A DNA stretch of 64,000 bases from Cavia porcellus. Its lineage: Eukaryota; Chordata; Mammalia; Rodentia; Caviidae. The notes below the pieces were generated by a model, which was given only the letters and a program-made list of their open reading frames with translations, was not told the DNA's origin and made no database searches. The stretch spans positions 14,762,001 to 14,826,000 of the forward strand of contig NW_026947492.1 in the NCBI RefSeq assembly GCF_034190915.1, given 5' to 3'. A program made the position numbers and the translations under genes. Shown here one piece after another: positions 23,891 through 36,489 of the stretch. Numbering within the stretch: position 1 is the first letter of the stretch; the number at the start of each line of letters is the position of its first letter.

Positions 23891-24704
23891 GAATTAGAGT
23901 TTAAACGGGCGGGTGACGAAGAACAGGGCCAGTGGCTAATGTTCTAAGCAGACAGAAAAGCGTGAAGCAACCGCGGAGTGTTCACTGAGCCTCAGGCCCA
24001 GAGGAGCCTTTACCAAGAACTCCACCGAGAGCTGCAAACCGCTGGCTTTCTGGACACATCTGGTACCCATGGGTATTTTGTCTGCTCAATTTTTTCAACA
24101 GTTTTAATTTGAGTACTTTGCTCTTTTGCTTTAGATCTGAAAGTATTTAGCACACCTGCACTAAATTTCCAGCCCTGGCTTTGGACAGCGCAACTTCCGG
24201 CCTTCTGGACCCACAGCCTCCTGCAGACTCGGGTTTCCGGTGCAGCATCTGAAGGGTGCGTGTGAGTCCTGCAGTGCGATTTCTTCGTGCTACTCATCAG
24301 AAAACCAGGTAAGCGCCCCCCTCGTGGAAGCACTGGGGATGAGCGGCTTGCTTTCCAGCTGAACCCCAACCTCTTGATGACCTGGGGAAGCTGCCTTCGC
24401 GGAGGAGCTAACAGGGGAAGGTAAACCCACTGCGAAGGTCGGCAAGCCTGGGTGCTTGCTTTTCTTGGAGAGGTTTTATAAGGAAAAAGGAAGAACCCAC
24501 GGTTTCTAAATAATAGGTCAGAGCCTAAGACGTGCTTCCTTTTTGTTCTACCTAGACCTGAGATGAAGCTCTAAATGGTAGGTATCATTTGATTAGTTAA
24601 AAAAAGAAACTAGAAAGTCCTTTGCCTTCTCAGAAATCCAACTGCTCCTAAAATCAACCTAAATCCAGCAGCTGACTTTTGCAATTGAGCCTCATTGGAC
24701 TCTG

Positions 24705-24723
24705 GAGCGCCACCTGGTGGCCG
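24705..24723 (-). promoter_or_regulatory. CTCF-like site
   Basis: Read on the minus strand, CGGCCACCAGGTGGCGCTC matches 16 of 19 positions of the core TGGCCACCAGGGGGCGCTA. It lies in non-repeat sequence. Confidence 0.7.
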
Positions 24724-24867
24724 CGTTCAGCAAAAGCGGGGAAATAAAGGATTTTTTGATCCAGGTAGAATTGAGTGTTGGCATAGAAAATCCCTCAGGG
24801 ATAAAGATACTAGAGGTAACAAAGGGTTTTATTTAATCTGGGGCAAAACCAATGGAAAGGTCAACAG

Positions 24868-25015
24868 AGCCTGGCATGGTAGTGCATGCCTGCAATCCCA
24901 GCATTTGGGAGGCGGAGGCAGGAGGATTGTGTGGGTTTCAAGCCAGCATGGGCTACATAGTGAGTTCAAGGCCAGCCTGAACTGCATAGGGAAACCCTGT
25001 CTCAGAACAAAGAAA
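24868..25015 (+). mobile_element. B1 SINE
   Basis: GAGCCTGGCATGGTAGTGC, AATCCCAGCATTTGGGAGG, both 29-bp halves, CCTGTCTCAG. Confidence 0.88.
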
Positions 25016-25059
25016 CGAACAGAACGCAGGTTCAGTGGAGGTGAATGAAACTGATGCTT

Positions 25060-25625
25060 AGGACATTTCGTTTATTATTACGTGTCTGCATGGCGTGGTA
25101 CATGTACATAACACATACTAATTCTGTTTTATGTCCTTTCCTCTCTTCCCTTTTCTATCCTGCCATCTCTTGATCTACTTTCTATTATCTTTTGTTTTCT
25201 TCTTTATTATATTTTGGTTTCTCACATAAGAGAAACCATACAAAATTTAAAACTCGCATGTCTGATTTATTTCATCTGACTTTACATTTTCTTTTTTTTG
25301 TCTTTTTCATTTTTATCGGTACCAGGGATCGAACTCACGACTGCCTGCTTGCAAGGCAGGCGCTCATGCCGCTGAGCTAAACCCCCAGCCCCTGACTTTA
25401 CATTTTCAAGATGCACCCATTTTCCTACAAATGACTCAAGTTTATCTTTGTTTATGGCAAAGCACTACTCCGGTGTATGTAAAGACCGCATTTTCTTTAT
25501 CCATTTGTCTACTGATGGCTGTAGAGACTGTTTCCAAGATATAATCATTGGGTCTCAGGATTTTTAAGACACCTGTCTAAACTTCTTCCAGAGCGCTAAA
25601 CAAATAGGTGACAGAAAAACAGGGA
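25060..25625 (-). mobile_element. Old L1 fragment, interrupted by an ID
   Basis: GGTACATGTACATAACACAT, then after the ID CAAATGACTCAAGTTTATC and CATTTGTCTACTGATGGC, in reverse L1 3' order. Confidence 0.65.
25292..25391 (-). mobile_element. ID SINE with target duplication
   Basis: A type I copy in reverse, tail consensus GATAAAAATGAAAAAGAC. A perfect 16-bp duplication CTGACTTTACATTTTC lies at 25276-25291 and 25392-25407, so insertion is recent. It interrupts an old L1 fragment. Confidence 0.94.
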
Positions 25626-26058
25626 AGTATGTGGCTGAAAGGAGCTGAGCGGGAGGAGTGGAGGTTTCTAACCTCCGAGCAGGCCCCGCAGTATGAGGTT
25701 ATTTCTCCAAACATCCTGGGTGTCTGGGGCAGAAAGGAACTGTTCCATATACCTGGTGGTTTTTAATACATTTTGACAAATACTATTTAGTTTTTAAATG
25801 TGCATTGACTTCATTAGAAACTCATAACAGAACTGCAAAAAAGGGACGAGGAAAGAGTCGTAAGTAACTAGTTTTTTGTTTGTTTTCATTTGTTTGGTGG
25901 AACTAAGAATTGAACCCAGGGCCTGTGCACTGAGCTCTACCCCCAACTTCTATGGCTGCCTGTAAGTTTCCACAAGGATACGGGTTAGAAATTGCAAAAC
26001 TACTATATGTGTAGTTTGGGGTTTAACAAGTCATATACTGTGAAAAATAAGCATCAGG

Positions 26059-26168
26059 GCCAGGAGGGGTGACACATGCCTGAAATCCCAGCTACCTTGG
26101 AGGCTGAGGCAGGAGGGTCACATGTTTGAGGTCATCTTGGGCAACTTAGTAAGACTCTCTCAAAGTAA
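26059..26168 (+). mobile_element. B1 SINE, partial
   Basis: GCCAGGAGGGGTGACACATG and GGAGGCTGAGGCAGGAGGG. Confidence 0.78.
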
Positions 26169-26187
26169 AAAAATACGTAAGTAAAAG

Positions 26188-26243
26188 GGGCTGGAGATGT
26201 AGCTAAGTGGTGGAGCTCCACTGGGTTTGATCCCCAGTACTGC
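26188..26243 (+). mobile_element. ID-like SINE, shortened
   Basis: GGGCTGGAGATGTAGCTAAG and GGGTTTGATCCCCAGTACTG; the middle is missing. Confidence 0.7.
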
Positions 26244-26259
26244 CTCCCCCAGGGCATCA

Positions 26260-27415
26260 GGTTTTCACTGTTAGAGGAGGAATTACAATAAGCAAAGAGA
26301 AGGAATGAACCACTAGGGTTGGAATGGCACTGGAGATATCATTACGCAGCCATGAAGAATTAAGACAGGACATGAAGAAGTGAGCAGAAATATGTGTGTG
26401 TGTGTGTGTGTGTGTGCATGCGCGTGCCCACATATGTGTCCTAGTTCTGTGCACCTGGTGAAGAGTTAGGGATATCCCATTAGCAATAAGCACCCAGTGC
26501 CCAATCTTCCTTTGTGTAAATATTGTCCTTTAATAAAAAGGAACTAGGTCTCCCTCAAGAGATGGCTGATTGCACGGCCAAGGCAGGCAAAGTACAGAAC
26601 AAACTCAGGAGGGCTTGGAATGCCAGTAAGTGAAGAAGCACTCAGAGAATGACAGGAACACATTGAAATGACACAGCTGGCTGGTGAGGTTCCTAGAGTG
26701 AGACAATCGGAGACAGAGTAAAAATGGTAAGAATATGTTGTAACACACAGATCGAAGGCAATATTCAAAAGTTTGTGCTTAAATTAAAAAATGAGTGAAT
26801 GCATTAAGAAAAGAATGTTCTTTCTCACTGTAGCATTTCAATTCGCAAAGTAGACGGAATGGAAGAACTTAGAAATCATGGCAAAATTATTTCAACCAAG
26901 TATCTCTTAGTGCTAAAATTCATGAGCAAATGACACACAGATGATATGGACCTTCTGCTAGGATGTGTTGGGAAGAGCTTGGCATCACTCATCCTATCCA
27001 AACACGCATAGCCCAACATTTCTAATTATGAGGAAACCAAATGAGGGGATAGTCTACAAAATCACCAACCAGCTCTCTTCCAAAGAGCATCAACATCATG
27101 AACAACAAAGAAAAACTAATACTCTCCCAGTTCAAAAGATGTTGAGGAGACGTACGAATAATTGTAACATGTAATTCTGGATTTGGTTTTGGATCCTAAA
27201 AAGGGACATTCTTGGGAAAGGTAAAGGAAATCAAATGAGGTGCATAATTTTAAAAGTAGGAATGTCAATTCCGAGTTTTATTCTTGTGCTGTGGCTGTGT
27301 GACATATTAACATTCGGGAGATTTAGGCAAAGAGTAGGTAAGAATTTTTTATAGTATTTTTGATACTCATTGTTAAGTCTTGCATTAATTTCAAATGAAA
27401 AGATAAAAACCTTAG
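26260..27415 (+). mobile_element. Old L1 3' end
   Basis: CATTACGCAGCCATGAAGAA, GAGCAAATGACACACAG, TCTAATTATGAGGAAACC, GTAACATGTAATTCTGGAT and CTGTGGCTGTGTGACATATT follow the order of old mammalian L1 3' ends. Contains (GT)n at 26395-26416. Confidence 0.7.
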
Positions 27416-27735
27416 GAAATTGGTGCCATGCATGGGCCACTGGGGGAGAACCAGATGCCAGCCCCTTCGGGTGGGTGGGCTAGGAGACAAGAGCCAAGGG
27501 TCCCCCCTCACCCCTGCCCTGCTTCCCGCCAAGCAACTGGCTGATCCAGAGAAACACAAGCTGCGATGATAGCTATTGACGTAAAATACAACTTAATGCT
27601 TGTAGTGTGTAATGTTTCACTGACTTTTCAGGCCTAAAGCCATAGTCTGATCATCTATTCAGTGGATAACAATACACAATGTAGCATCTATGAGGGAATC
27701 TCCTTCTGAGGGTAGCTTTGGCCACTGTTAATTCC

Positions 27736-28125
27736 CTATTATCTTGTTTTGAAGTCCTGTATCATTTTCATTGTTTTGTTGGGTTGGGTTTTATTCTGTT
27801 TTGTCTTGTTTGATTTTAACATATCCAATGTCATGGGCAGCTCTTTCAAATATAACAAGATATAATATGGTAGCCATTTGGATTTATTGTTATCTTGCTT
27901 TGAAGTCCTTTATTGCATTCATTGTTTTATTTTTATTAGTTGTATTCAGTTCTGTTTTGTTTGATTTTTACCATGTCTGAAGGTATCAGCAAGCTATTTT
28001 AAGTACAACAAGAGGCATTAGGGTAACCATTATTGATTTTGTATTGTTTTGAAGTCATTTATACTGGTTTGTTTTGATTGGTTTTATTTTGCTTTATTTT
28101 GCTTGGTTTTATTCTCTATAAAATA
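27736..28125 (+). repeat. Unidentified T/G-rich repeat, copy B (three ~150-bp units)
   Basis: Units at about 27736-27886, 27887-28037 and 28038-28125, collinear with copy A. Both copies end in TTATTTTGCTTG(G/A)TT.TATTCTCT before an A-rich stretch, which suggests a real 3' end and perhaps an A-tail. A partial preceding unit end (GGTAGCTTTGGCCACTGTT) may extend it leftward. Confidence 0.8.
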
Positions 28126-28244
28126 AAAATTATGAAAAATATTAATAATTATTGGTTATCTGCTATATATAAAATACTTTACCAGAACAAAGTTTCTCAA
28201 GGAGTACAGAACCTGCACATTAGTGAACTTTTAATATAATATCA

Positions 28245-28339
28245 AGGGGCTGGGGATTTAGCTCAGCGGCATAAGCGCCTGCCTTGCAAGCAGGCAGGCG
28301 TGAGTTCGATCCCCGGTACCGATAAAAATGAAAAAGACC

Positions 28340-28356
<17 letters not shown>
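28245..28356 (+). mobile_element. ID SINE with (TA)n tail
   Basis: Near-consensus type I body, tail GATAAAAATGAAAAAGACC then A16. A (TA)n run at 28357-28385 grew at the tail end. Confidence 0.92.
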
Positions 28357-28384
<28 letters not shown>

Positions 28385-29654
28385 CTATCAAATATGAACA
28401 TTTTACTAGTTGGAAACCCAGCAGCTCTCTTCTTGTACATCTCACATTTCTGTATCTTAGTTAATAATTGTTTGCTCATTCACTGATTTTTTTAAAGGAC
28501 TTGTGCCAGACATAATCATTAGTGTCAACAAATTAAAAGTCACGAGTCAATGTCAGTATGGTATAAATGTTATGGTATGTTAAGTAATGTCAGGCAGCAT
28601 AGGATAGTAAACCACAAACTCCAGATGCACAGTGTCTGGATCCAAATTCAGACTCCACCAGCATCCATGCGACTCTGGAAAAGTTCTAGGCTTCTCTGTG
28701 TCTCAGGTTTCTTAACTGCACAGTGAGAATGATCACAATGACACCCACAACATCAGGTCGTGAAAGATTTTTCCTCCGCGTTTGTATTAGTACCTGTTTG
28801 CCGTATATGATTATAGTCATCATGGGGAGTTGGTACATGTACATAACACATCTTAATTCTTTTTAAGTCTCTTTCCCTTTCTTCCTTCAGCTGTAAAAAT
28901 TGGATGAGTTAATTTTATAAAGTGCTAGGAATGGTGCCTGCAGAAATAAGCACCATGAGATAAAGGAGCACACATGGGGAGTGGAGACATCTAACCCAAA
29001 CACATGGAGAAGTGGATTATTTAAGAAAGACAAATTATTCCAGAGCAATTGACACCTAAGCTGAGACCAAAAAGACAGAAGGACCGACATTTTCAAAGAC
29101 CCAGAATTGAAATAGGGCAAGATTTGCAAGCAAAAGGGAAATGACCAGGGTGCTGAGTGGATAGAGACACGGTTAAAGAGATTGCTAAATAGAGACCAGA
29201 TCATTCAGGGCCTTTGCAGCTGAGGAGAGGCTCTGGGCTTTACCTTTAAGGCCATGGGAAATCATGAGAAGGCTGAGGCAGGAGAGTCATTGCAACATGC
29301 ACGCCCACGGAGATCTCCCAGGGAGTTCAGCAGAGACCCATGGAGTGCCCAGTCATAGCCACGTTAGTCAGGTGGTTGTCTGATGATGAGACCTGCACAG
29401 GTTTCAAAGATGCCAACCGCATCCATTTGCCCTTCGCTCAGCTGTGAGCACTGTAGAGGAGACTGCCTTAATGGCCGTGAGATATAACACATACAGCATG
29501 CATCTCGCTGCTTTAAAGGATTCAAATTAGGTGGCTGTTGGCGACTCAGAGCTGTGCATCCAACACCATAATCAGGTAAGTACACTTGTCACCCATACCT
29601 ATTAACAAGTGTTCCATACTTCACCCCAAACCTCCTTTCCAGCTCTAGGCAATC

Positions 29655-30180
29655 GCCAAGGTACTTTTTGTTGCTATGGATTTGTCTATTCTGGACATTT
29701 CATATACATGAAACTGTAAAATGTTGTCTTTTGTGACTGGATTCTTTTACTTAATATCATGTCTTCAAAATTCACACAGTGTATCGTGTATCAGTAGCTC
29801 TTCCTTTTTATGGCTGAATAACAATCTGTTGCAGGGCCAGGGATTTAGCTCAGCACCCTAAGCACCTGCCTGGCGAGCACAAGGTCATGAGTTCGATCCC
29901 TGGTACAAAAAAAATTCTGTTGCCTAGATACACACTATATTTTTAATACCATCCCAAGGTGACAGATGTCCGGATTCTTGACATTTTTGGCTACTATGAC
30001 TAATGCTATCATGAACATTTATATACAGTTTTTTGTGTGAATGTGTGGTTTGATTTACCCAGAGCATATACCTAGGGTTGGCATTTCTGGTTCATAAGGT
30101 AACTGCAACTTTTTGAGGAACCCAAGACTGTTTTACAAGTGACTTCATGATCTTGTAGTCCCACTGAGAAGTATGGAAAG
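29655..30180 (-). mobile_element. Old L1 fragment split by an ID
   Basis: TTGCTATGGATTTGTCTATTC, TGGACATTTCATATAC, TTTTATGGCTGAATAAC; after the ID, TTGGCTACTATGACTAATGC and GAGCATATACCTAGGG. Confidence 0.75.
29834..29914 (+). mobile_element. ID SINE, type II
   Basis: GGGCCAGGGATTTAGCTCAG, CTGGCGAGCACAAGGTCATG, GGTAC(A)n. It splits an old L1 at 29660-30180; short TCTGTTGC repeats flank it. Confidence 0.88.
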
Positions 30181-30723
30181 GTTTCAATATTTTAACATCC
30201 TGTTGAGATTTAGCGTTTGTTTTTATATTATATCCTTATATCCTAGTGGATATAAAGGGCCAGCGATACAGCTCAGCAGTGCAGAATTTGATTCCCAGTA
30301 TCAAAAAAAAAAAGGAACAGAAAACCTAATCAAGAAGAAAGTGACACTTCACTATGCTTTTTCATTGTGATTCTGTGATGATAATAAGCATCTTTTTATA
30401 CCCTCACTGAGCATTTGTATAACTTTGGAGAAATGTCTATTCAGATTTTTCCATCTTTAAATTGAATTATCTTTTTATCATTGAGTTATAAGACTTATTT
30501 ACATATTTGTCACATATAAATCACTTCTCAGGTACATGATTTTCAAAAACCATCCCTTTTTGTTCTTTTCACTTTTCGATAGGCTCTTTTGAATACAAAA
30601 TTTTTCAAGTTTGCTGATATCGTTTGTTTTCTTTCATTGTTTTTGGTTTTGGTGTTATGTCTAAGAAACTGACTAATCCCAGGTCACAAATATTTGCACT
30701 TATTTTGTTTTAAGAATTTAATA

Positions 30724-30884
30724 GAGCTGGGAATGACAGCACACACCTGTAATCCCAGCATTTGGGAGGCTAAGGCAGGAGGATCCCTATGGGTTCCAGG
30801 CCAACCTGGGCTACATAGTGAGTTCAGGGACAGCCTGGACTGCACAGTGAAATTCTGTCTGAAAAAGACAAAAAAAAAAAAAAG
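30724..30884 (+). mobile_element. B1 SINE
   Basis: GAGCTGGGAATGACAGC, AATCCCAGCATTTGGGAGG, both 29-bp halves and A14 tail. Confidence 0.85.
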
Positions 30885-32389
30885 GTTTTAAACAATAGGT
30901 CTAGTTCTCATATTTAGTTTTTTGACTGCATGCAATATGAGATGGAGGATCTAGATTTATTATTTTGTGTGTAGATATTACCCAGTGACATATATTGATA
31001 GGAAGTATGCTGAAATCACTCATTCCCAGGAAGTATGTTAAATAAAATCTAAGAAATAACCCTAAGGAGAAGAACTACTAAGGAACTTCAGAGAAAAGTT
31101 ATCATACCAGAATGCAAGAAGCGGTCAAATAGAACAGAACAAAATTGGAGAGTGGTAATCCAAGGGATTATTTTTAGGCTTGTGAGTCCAGAGTTAATTT
31201 TCTAAACTTGTTTTCTCTCTGTGTGGGGGAGGGAGAAGTTAGCAACATCAAAATGCTGAGAGAATGGGAGCAAACAACAATTGAGAGTATCCACCGCGTG
31301 ACCAGATGGCCACGGGTGACCAGTGCGAGGGCGGTGTCTACGGCTGGGTCGGGGACCACACCCGGTGAAGAGTGATCAGGAAGTGGAGAAATCTGGGAAG
31401 CTTTTGACTAAGGAGGATGTCACAAGGGCCCGAAGTGGAAGGGACATGGTACCCACGGCGCATAAACTGTGTCAAGAGCTTTTGGACGTGTCCTGCCATT
31501 TCATTTATTCTCTTCAAGGACCCTGTGTATCCAGCACTTCCCGAGTCTACAGTCCTTCCCCGAAGAACACGGATGGCAGCAGTCAAAGGGGAAATGACAC
31601 CCCATTCTTACTGAACCTCAGGATCCTTCAAAGACTACAGAACATTCTTTTGTCACTTGAGAGCTTCATCATGATCAATTTCAAGATTACAGCTCCAAGC
31701 TTTCTTGAGCGAAACCTCCCCCTCCCCTTCTCACCTGTCTTTTATTTTCTGGCACGAAGTTTGTCCATAACTCATTAGCCAGGACTGACACTGATTCCCT
31801 GACCCAAGGTGATCTGAGCACAGATGTCAGATAAACACGTGACCCAGAATAAATGTCTCTATGTCTTCTGTTTCTTACCTTCCTCCTGCTCCCTAGCAAC
31901 TTGACACAAATGTCACTTTAAAGACAACTGTTGTGGGGGTTCTCAAAGTTCCCCGCCCCCCCCCAACATTAAAGGAAGCGACATATGAAACTGAAGCTAA
32001 GGGAAAGAGCTAAGTTTATTTATCTTACTTGGTTTTATTCATTTCCTGTATCTCCATTTCCTGAGGAAATGCGTGGTTGTTAAATAGGCACAACTCTGAT
32101 TACTTGTAGGTATATGGGTCCAGATTTCCTGAACTTATTTTCAAGACAATGAAGCATTCTCATTTAAAAAAATAAAAACAAACCAAAAAACCCCCTAAAC
32201 AACAGCACCAACAAAAAACCCAAACCATCATGCTTTCTTCACCTGCACAAAGATGTAGCTCCATCATCCCCATCTCCCTAAAAGCTTTCTGCAGCCCACT
32301 AAAAATAGCCAGTGTTGACAGATGTAAGCTATCAATACAGAGACTCAAGATCCCAGGGTGAGAAGTGGCCAGAGGCGAAGTCTTGATAA

Positions 32390-32610
32390 ACAGCTCAAAT
32401 TGGCTCTTACCCCACAGGTGACGCCTAGTTTATCTGGGTAATTGTAAAGGGCATTTTACAGCAAATCAATTAAATGAAAATCTTTTAAACCCTTTTTAAA
32501 TGGGGGGAGAAGAGGAAAGAGGGGCAACCTTTGTAAGCTAACAGGTGATTTTAATTGGAACCAGCAGTGTTATACCATGTTTTTGACCCATTCGGTAAAG
32601 GCAGAAAAAG
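32390..32610. other. Candidate conserved non-coding element
   Basis: ACAGGTGACGCC, GGTAATTGTAAAGG, AAATCAATTAAATG and AACAGGTGATTTTAATTGG in repeat-free sequence. Confidence 0.4.
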
Positions 32611-33179
32611 AAATCAATAAATTTCCATCAGCATTTGCCCTCCTGGAGTCTTATAAGTAGAATGGAGACACGAACCCCAGTTAATGGCTTCATCAAGCAC
32701 CTCACTGATTCTCTAACAGAATTAAATAGGTTGCAGGCTTCTCCCCCTGTCTTCTACCATTGAGATTGAAAATGCCCCAATCTGTTGGGTGACACATCAG
32801 GTCCCATCCTTCCATATGAGCATGGCCCCCACCTCCACCTCAGGCCCAGCCAGGACAGAACTGCTGAAGTAATGCTAGTTCAGAGACGGAATCTACGTGG
32901 ACCCTGTACTAAAAAAGCCACTGATGGTCCACATTTCACCCCTGGAAATAGATCCACAGAGAATTCACAGCACCCAGTGGTCAGGCAGCCAAGTATTCAG
33001 CCAAGTATGGGCTGAATATCGCAGAGTAAATTATTGAAACTTTCTAATCTGCCAGTTCTTCATCCTTCTGAAGGGGAATAATATCAGCCCCTTACTTCCT
33101 TAGGTATTGTGAGGTTAAATACTGTTAATACATTTAAGGTTTGTGCGAAGATTTGAACAGGGAGTTTATAGCAGAAAAA

Positions 33180-34245
33180 TTAAAAGTGTATCCAACAGAT
33201 GAAACACATTACCACACTCAAAATAAGAGAATGAAAAATGAAACTATACTGAGATACTAGTTTTCATCAATGAGACTGGCAGAAATTCCAAAATTCTATT
33301 TATCTCAAATTCTGTTGATGAAGAAATGAGAAAACAGGTACCCCATTCATGCTTTGGGGGGACTCAAAAGGATATCAGCCTATTAGAATTGAATTTGAAA
33401 ACATCTAGAAACAGTATATGTGCATTTCCCAGTACTAGAAACTGTCCCAAGATACACCAGCAAAGATCCAGAATGAGTTCTATTTATAATTTTTTTCTTC
33501 TGTGCTGGTGATTAAACCCGGGACCCCAGCCCTTTTAAGTTTTTATTTGGAAACAGGATCATTTTCTACAAGCTGCCTGGGTTGGCCTAGAACTTTTGAT
33601 TCTCTTGCCTCAATCTCCCATGTAGCTGGGGTTACAGGACTGTACCACCACAACCAAAATTGATCAGTTCCATGCTAGCCATTCTGATAGGAACCAAGTG
33701 AAACATAGCCATGTTTTTAACCTGAGGTTTCCTAATGATTAGTGACACTGAGCATTTTTGTATACTTATTTTCTATATTGTATGTTTTCTTTTAAGAAAT
33801 ATCTATTCAGGTCTTTTGCCCTTTGTAAAATCAGAAACGCTTGTACATTGTTGGTGAGAATGTAAATTATGACAACCATTATGAAGAACTGTATGGAGAT
33901 TTCTCAAAAAACTAAAGTGGAATTATGAAAGGACTCAGCAATCCCAGCTTGAGGTCTCCTGCCTTGGGACTTGAAATGAGTGCATTGAACAGTTATCTGC
34001 ACTGTCGTGTTCGCTGAAATGTTATTTGCAGCGGTCAAAATAGGAAATCAGCCAAGATGTTAATTGACAGATGAATGAATGGAGAAAATATGCCACAGTA
34101 TATATGTGATAGAGCACATTAAAAAAGGATATTTTGTCATTTGCAGCACCTTGTATGAATCCAAAGACACTATGCTAAGTGAAACACAGTAGACACAGAA
34201 AATCCAAACTCACATATTTTCACTTACATGTGCAATCTGAAACAA
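33180..34245 (+). mobile_element. L1 fragments
   Basis: GAGACTGGCAGAAATTCC, then TTGTACATTGTTGGTGAGA, TATTTGCAGCGGTCAAAATA and CACTATGCTAAGTGAAACAC. A reverse B1-like insert lies at 33552-33655. Confidence 0.65.
33552..33655 (-). mobile_element. B1-related SINE, diverged
   Basis: GCCTGGGTTGGCCTAGAAC, TCTCCCATGTAGCTGGGG, ACTGTACCACCAC. Confidence 0.65.
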
Positions 34246-34819
34246 CAGAGCTCAGAAACAAGGCACGAGGGGGCACACTTACAGTCCAGCGACTCAGGAG
34301 GCTGTAGCAGGACATACTCCAAGCTAGGAATTCAGAACCATTTTGGGCCACACAGTGAGACCTGTTCTTTTAAAATAAACATATGCATAAATAGAAATAG
34401 AACTTTTTTTTTTACCATGACTGTGTCTTCCAATTTCCTTCTTCTTCTTCTTTTTTTTTTTTTTTTTTAATAAAAATAGAACATTGAACTCAAGCAGAGC
34501 AGAATGGTTGTAACCAGAGGTAGGGTAGGAATGAGATGTCGGTCAAATAATATAAAGTTGCAATTAGATAGGATGATAAATTATAAGACTTTAAGGTGAT
34601 AGATATGTTAATTAGGTGGATTTAATCATCCCACGTTGCACAGATACATCATTGTGCAATCCATAATTACATTAAATTATAATTTGTCACAAATGCTAAT
34701 TAATTTCAAAAGACAGCTCAGGAAGAGTGCTTCTTGCTTTCTTTTAACATAACAGAAACATGCTGAAACTTGGGGAACCACAAAAGGAACAAAGTGTCCT
34801 AAATAAAGAATAAAAGTAT

Positions 34820-34928
34820 AGGGCTGGGGATTTAGCTCAGCGGCATAAGCGCCTGCCTTGAAAGCAGGCAGTCGTGAGTTCGATCCCCGGTACCGATAAA
34901 AAGGAAAAAGATAAAAAAAAAAAAAAAA
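34820..34928 (+). mobile_element. ID SINE with target duplication
   Basis: Near-consensus type I with tail GATAAAAAGGAAAAAGAT. A perfect 15-bp duplication AAAGAATAAAAGTAT lies at 34805-34819 and 34929-34943. Confidence 0.94.
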
Positions 34929-34974
34929 AAAGAATAAAAGTATGAAATAATTACATTACCTCCCAAAGGTGAAA

Positions 34975-35245
34975 TTAGGCAGGCATGATAGCATATACCT
35001 GTAATGCCAGCAGTTGAGGAGGCTGAATCACGAGGATTTCAAGTTCCAATCACAATTGAGCAACTCAGTAAGACCCTATCTCAAAACTTAAAAACAAAAA
35101 ATAACTTAAAAACTTAAAACAGAGCTGGAACAGGCATGGTGGCCCATAGCTGTAATCCTAGCACTCAGGAGGCTGAGGCAAGAAGAGCATCACAAGTTCA
35201 AGGTCAGGCCAAACCACATAGCAAAGGCTTGTCACACAAAACAAA
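34975..35245 (+). mobile_element. Two B1 SINEs in tandem
   Basis: The first at 34975-35092 ends ATCTCAAAAC; the second at 35130-35245 (AATCCTAGCACTCAGGAGGC) follows. Confidence 0.78.
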
Positions 35246-35532
35246 ACAACAAACAAAAAGCAGCTGGAGGTGTAGCTCACTGTCAAGTAATCCCAAGGAC
35301 CACAAAATAAGTAAGTTAATTAACTAATCAGTTAACACAATTTCTGGGTGCTAGCTGGGCAGCTACGACAGTGATGAATTCTACTAGTCCTCACTTCTTA
35401 TCCCTGAGGGTAATTTTTCCCTGTTAGTGTCAAACAGCACTTGAATATCTCAACCACACAACACATAGGGTCGGATCTGTCCTGAGATTTTCCCATTTGC
35501 TAATTCCACTGTGGGAAATTGCATATGGGGAG

Positions 35533-35923
35533 TGTTATGGCTTGTGTCTAGACATCCCCCAAAGCCTCATACAGTCTTAGGTGAGGCTTTTTTAGAGGTG
35601 GCTGTAGAGTGTGATGCTGGGATTAAGGGTGTGTGATTACTAAACTAGTCCACTGACTGATCTCCCACCTGCCTTAAACCAGGTAGCCTAGAAAACCAAT
35701 ATAAAGGGGCAGAAGAAGCCACTATTGTTGCTAGTAGTTTGCTGTCTTTTGCCTTCTGCCTGTCATGCACTGTTTCCCCCTCTGCAATGCCTGTCTGCCA
35801 GGCCACCCGGCCCTAGAGCCAGGCAGCTATGGACTGAACCTCTACAAACTGAGCAAAATAAACCTCTCCTTTAACTTTGGGTGTAAGGTATTGTCTCAGC
35901 AACAAGAAAGAGTAACTAAGATA
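35533..35923 (+). mobile_element. MaLR-type (ERVL) solo LTR
   Basis: Starts TGTTATGGCTTG; the 3' part has AAATAAACCTCTCC and TATTGTCTCAGCAACAAG, ending AGTAACTAAGA, the usual 3' end pattern of mammalian MaLR LTRs. It is related to 40449-40834. The exact subfamily is unknown to me. Confidence 0.7.
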
Positions 35924-36489
35924 GGGCAGCAGTACTACATAGTGTTTAATATTACAAATTAAACAGTCAGGTCAGGCTTCTGTCTTGTTATATGGGCATA
36001 AAATGCTGCCTAACACAGGATCATGGTGTGATCCAGTGAAGAAAGCGTATGGTATACAGCACAGCTGAGACATAGTAAGTGTTATATATACATTATCAAC
36101 AGTAAGCTGAGAAAAGCTTTAATGACAGGCTCACAGCACCTTCAGCTTTGTATCCTCAGAATTTCTGGTGCAACCTAGCATCTATTAGGGTTTCAATAAG
36201 TGTTCTCGGAGTGCATCACTGTATTCAAGGGTAGGGAGCATAAGGTCACCCAGGTATAAAGTCATTGGCCCACGGTCACCACACCACATGGCCACTTCAA
36301 AGCAGAGCTTATAAATCTCTACAGTGTGGGTACCCTTTAAGCCTCTTGCTTCCTAAGTGTTTAGATCATACCTGACTGAGCATAAGTCTCAGGGAAAAAG
36401 ATTCAATCAAAGTTCTAAGTCTGATTGTATTCCAGCCCAAGCAGAGTGAGTATCTGTCTCTCTCTTTCCTCGGGCCTGTCACAATCTCA

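Noticed and set aside
28260..28320. Functional tRNA genes (A and B boxes with CCCCGG ends)
   Set aside because: These and the similar copies are ID SINEs: the same 75-bp body recurs with A tails and target duplications and does not keep a full cloverleaf.
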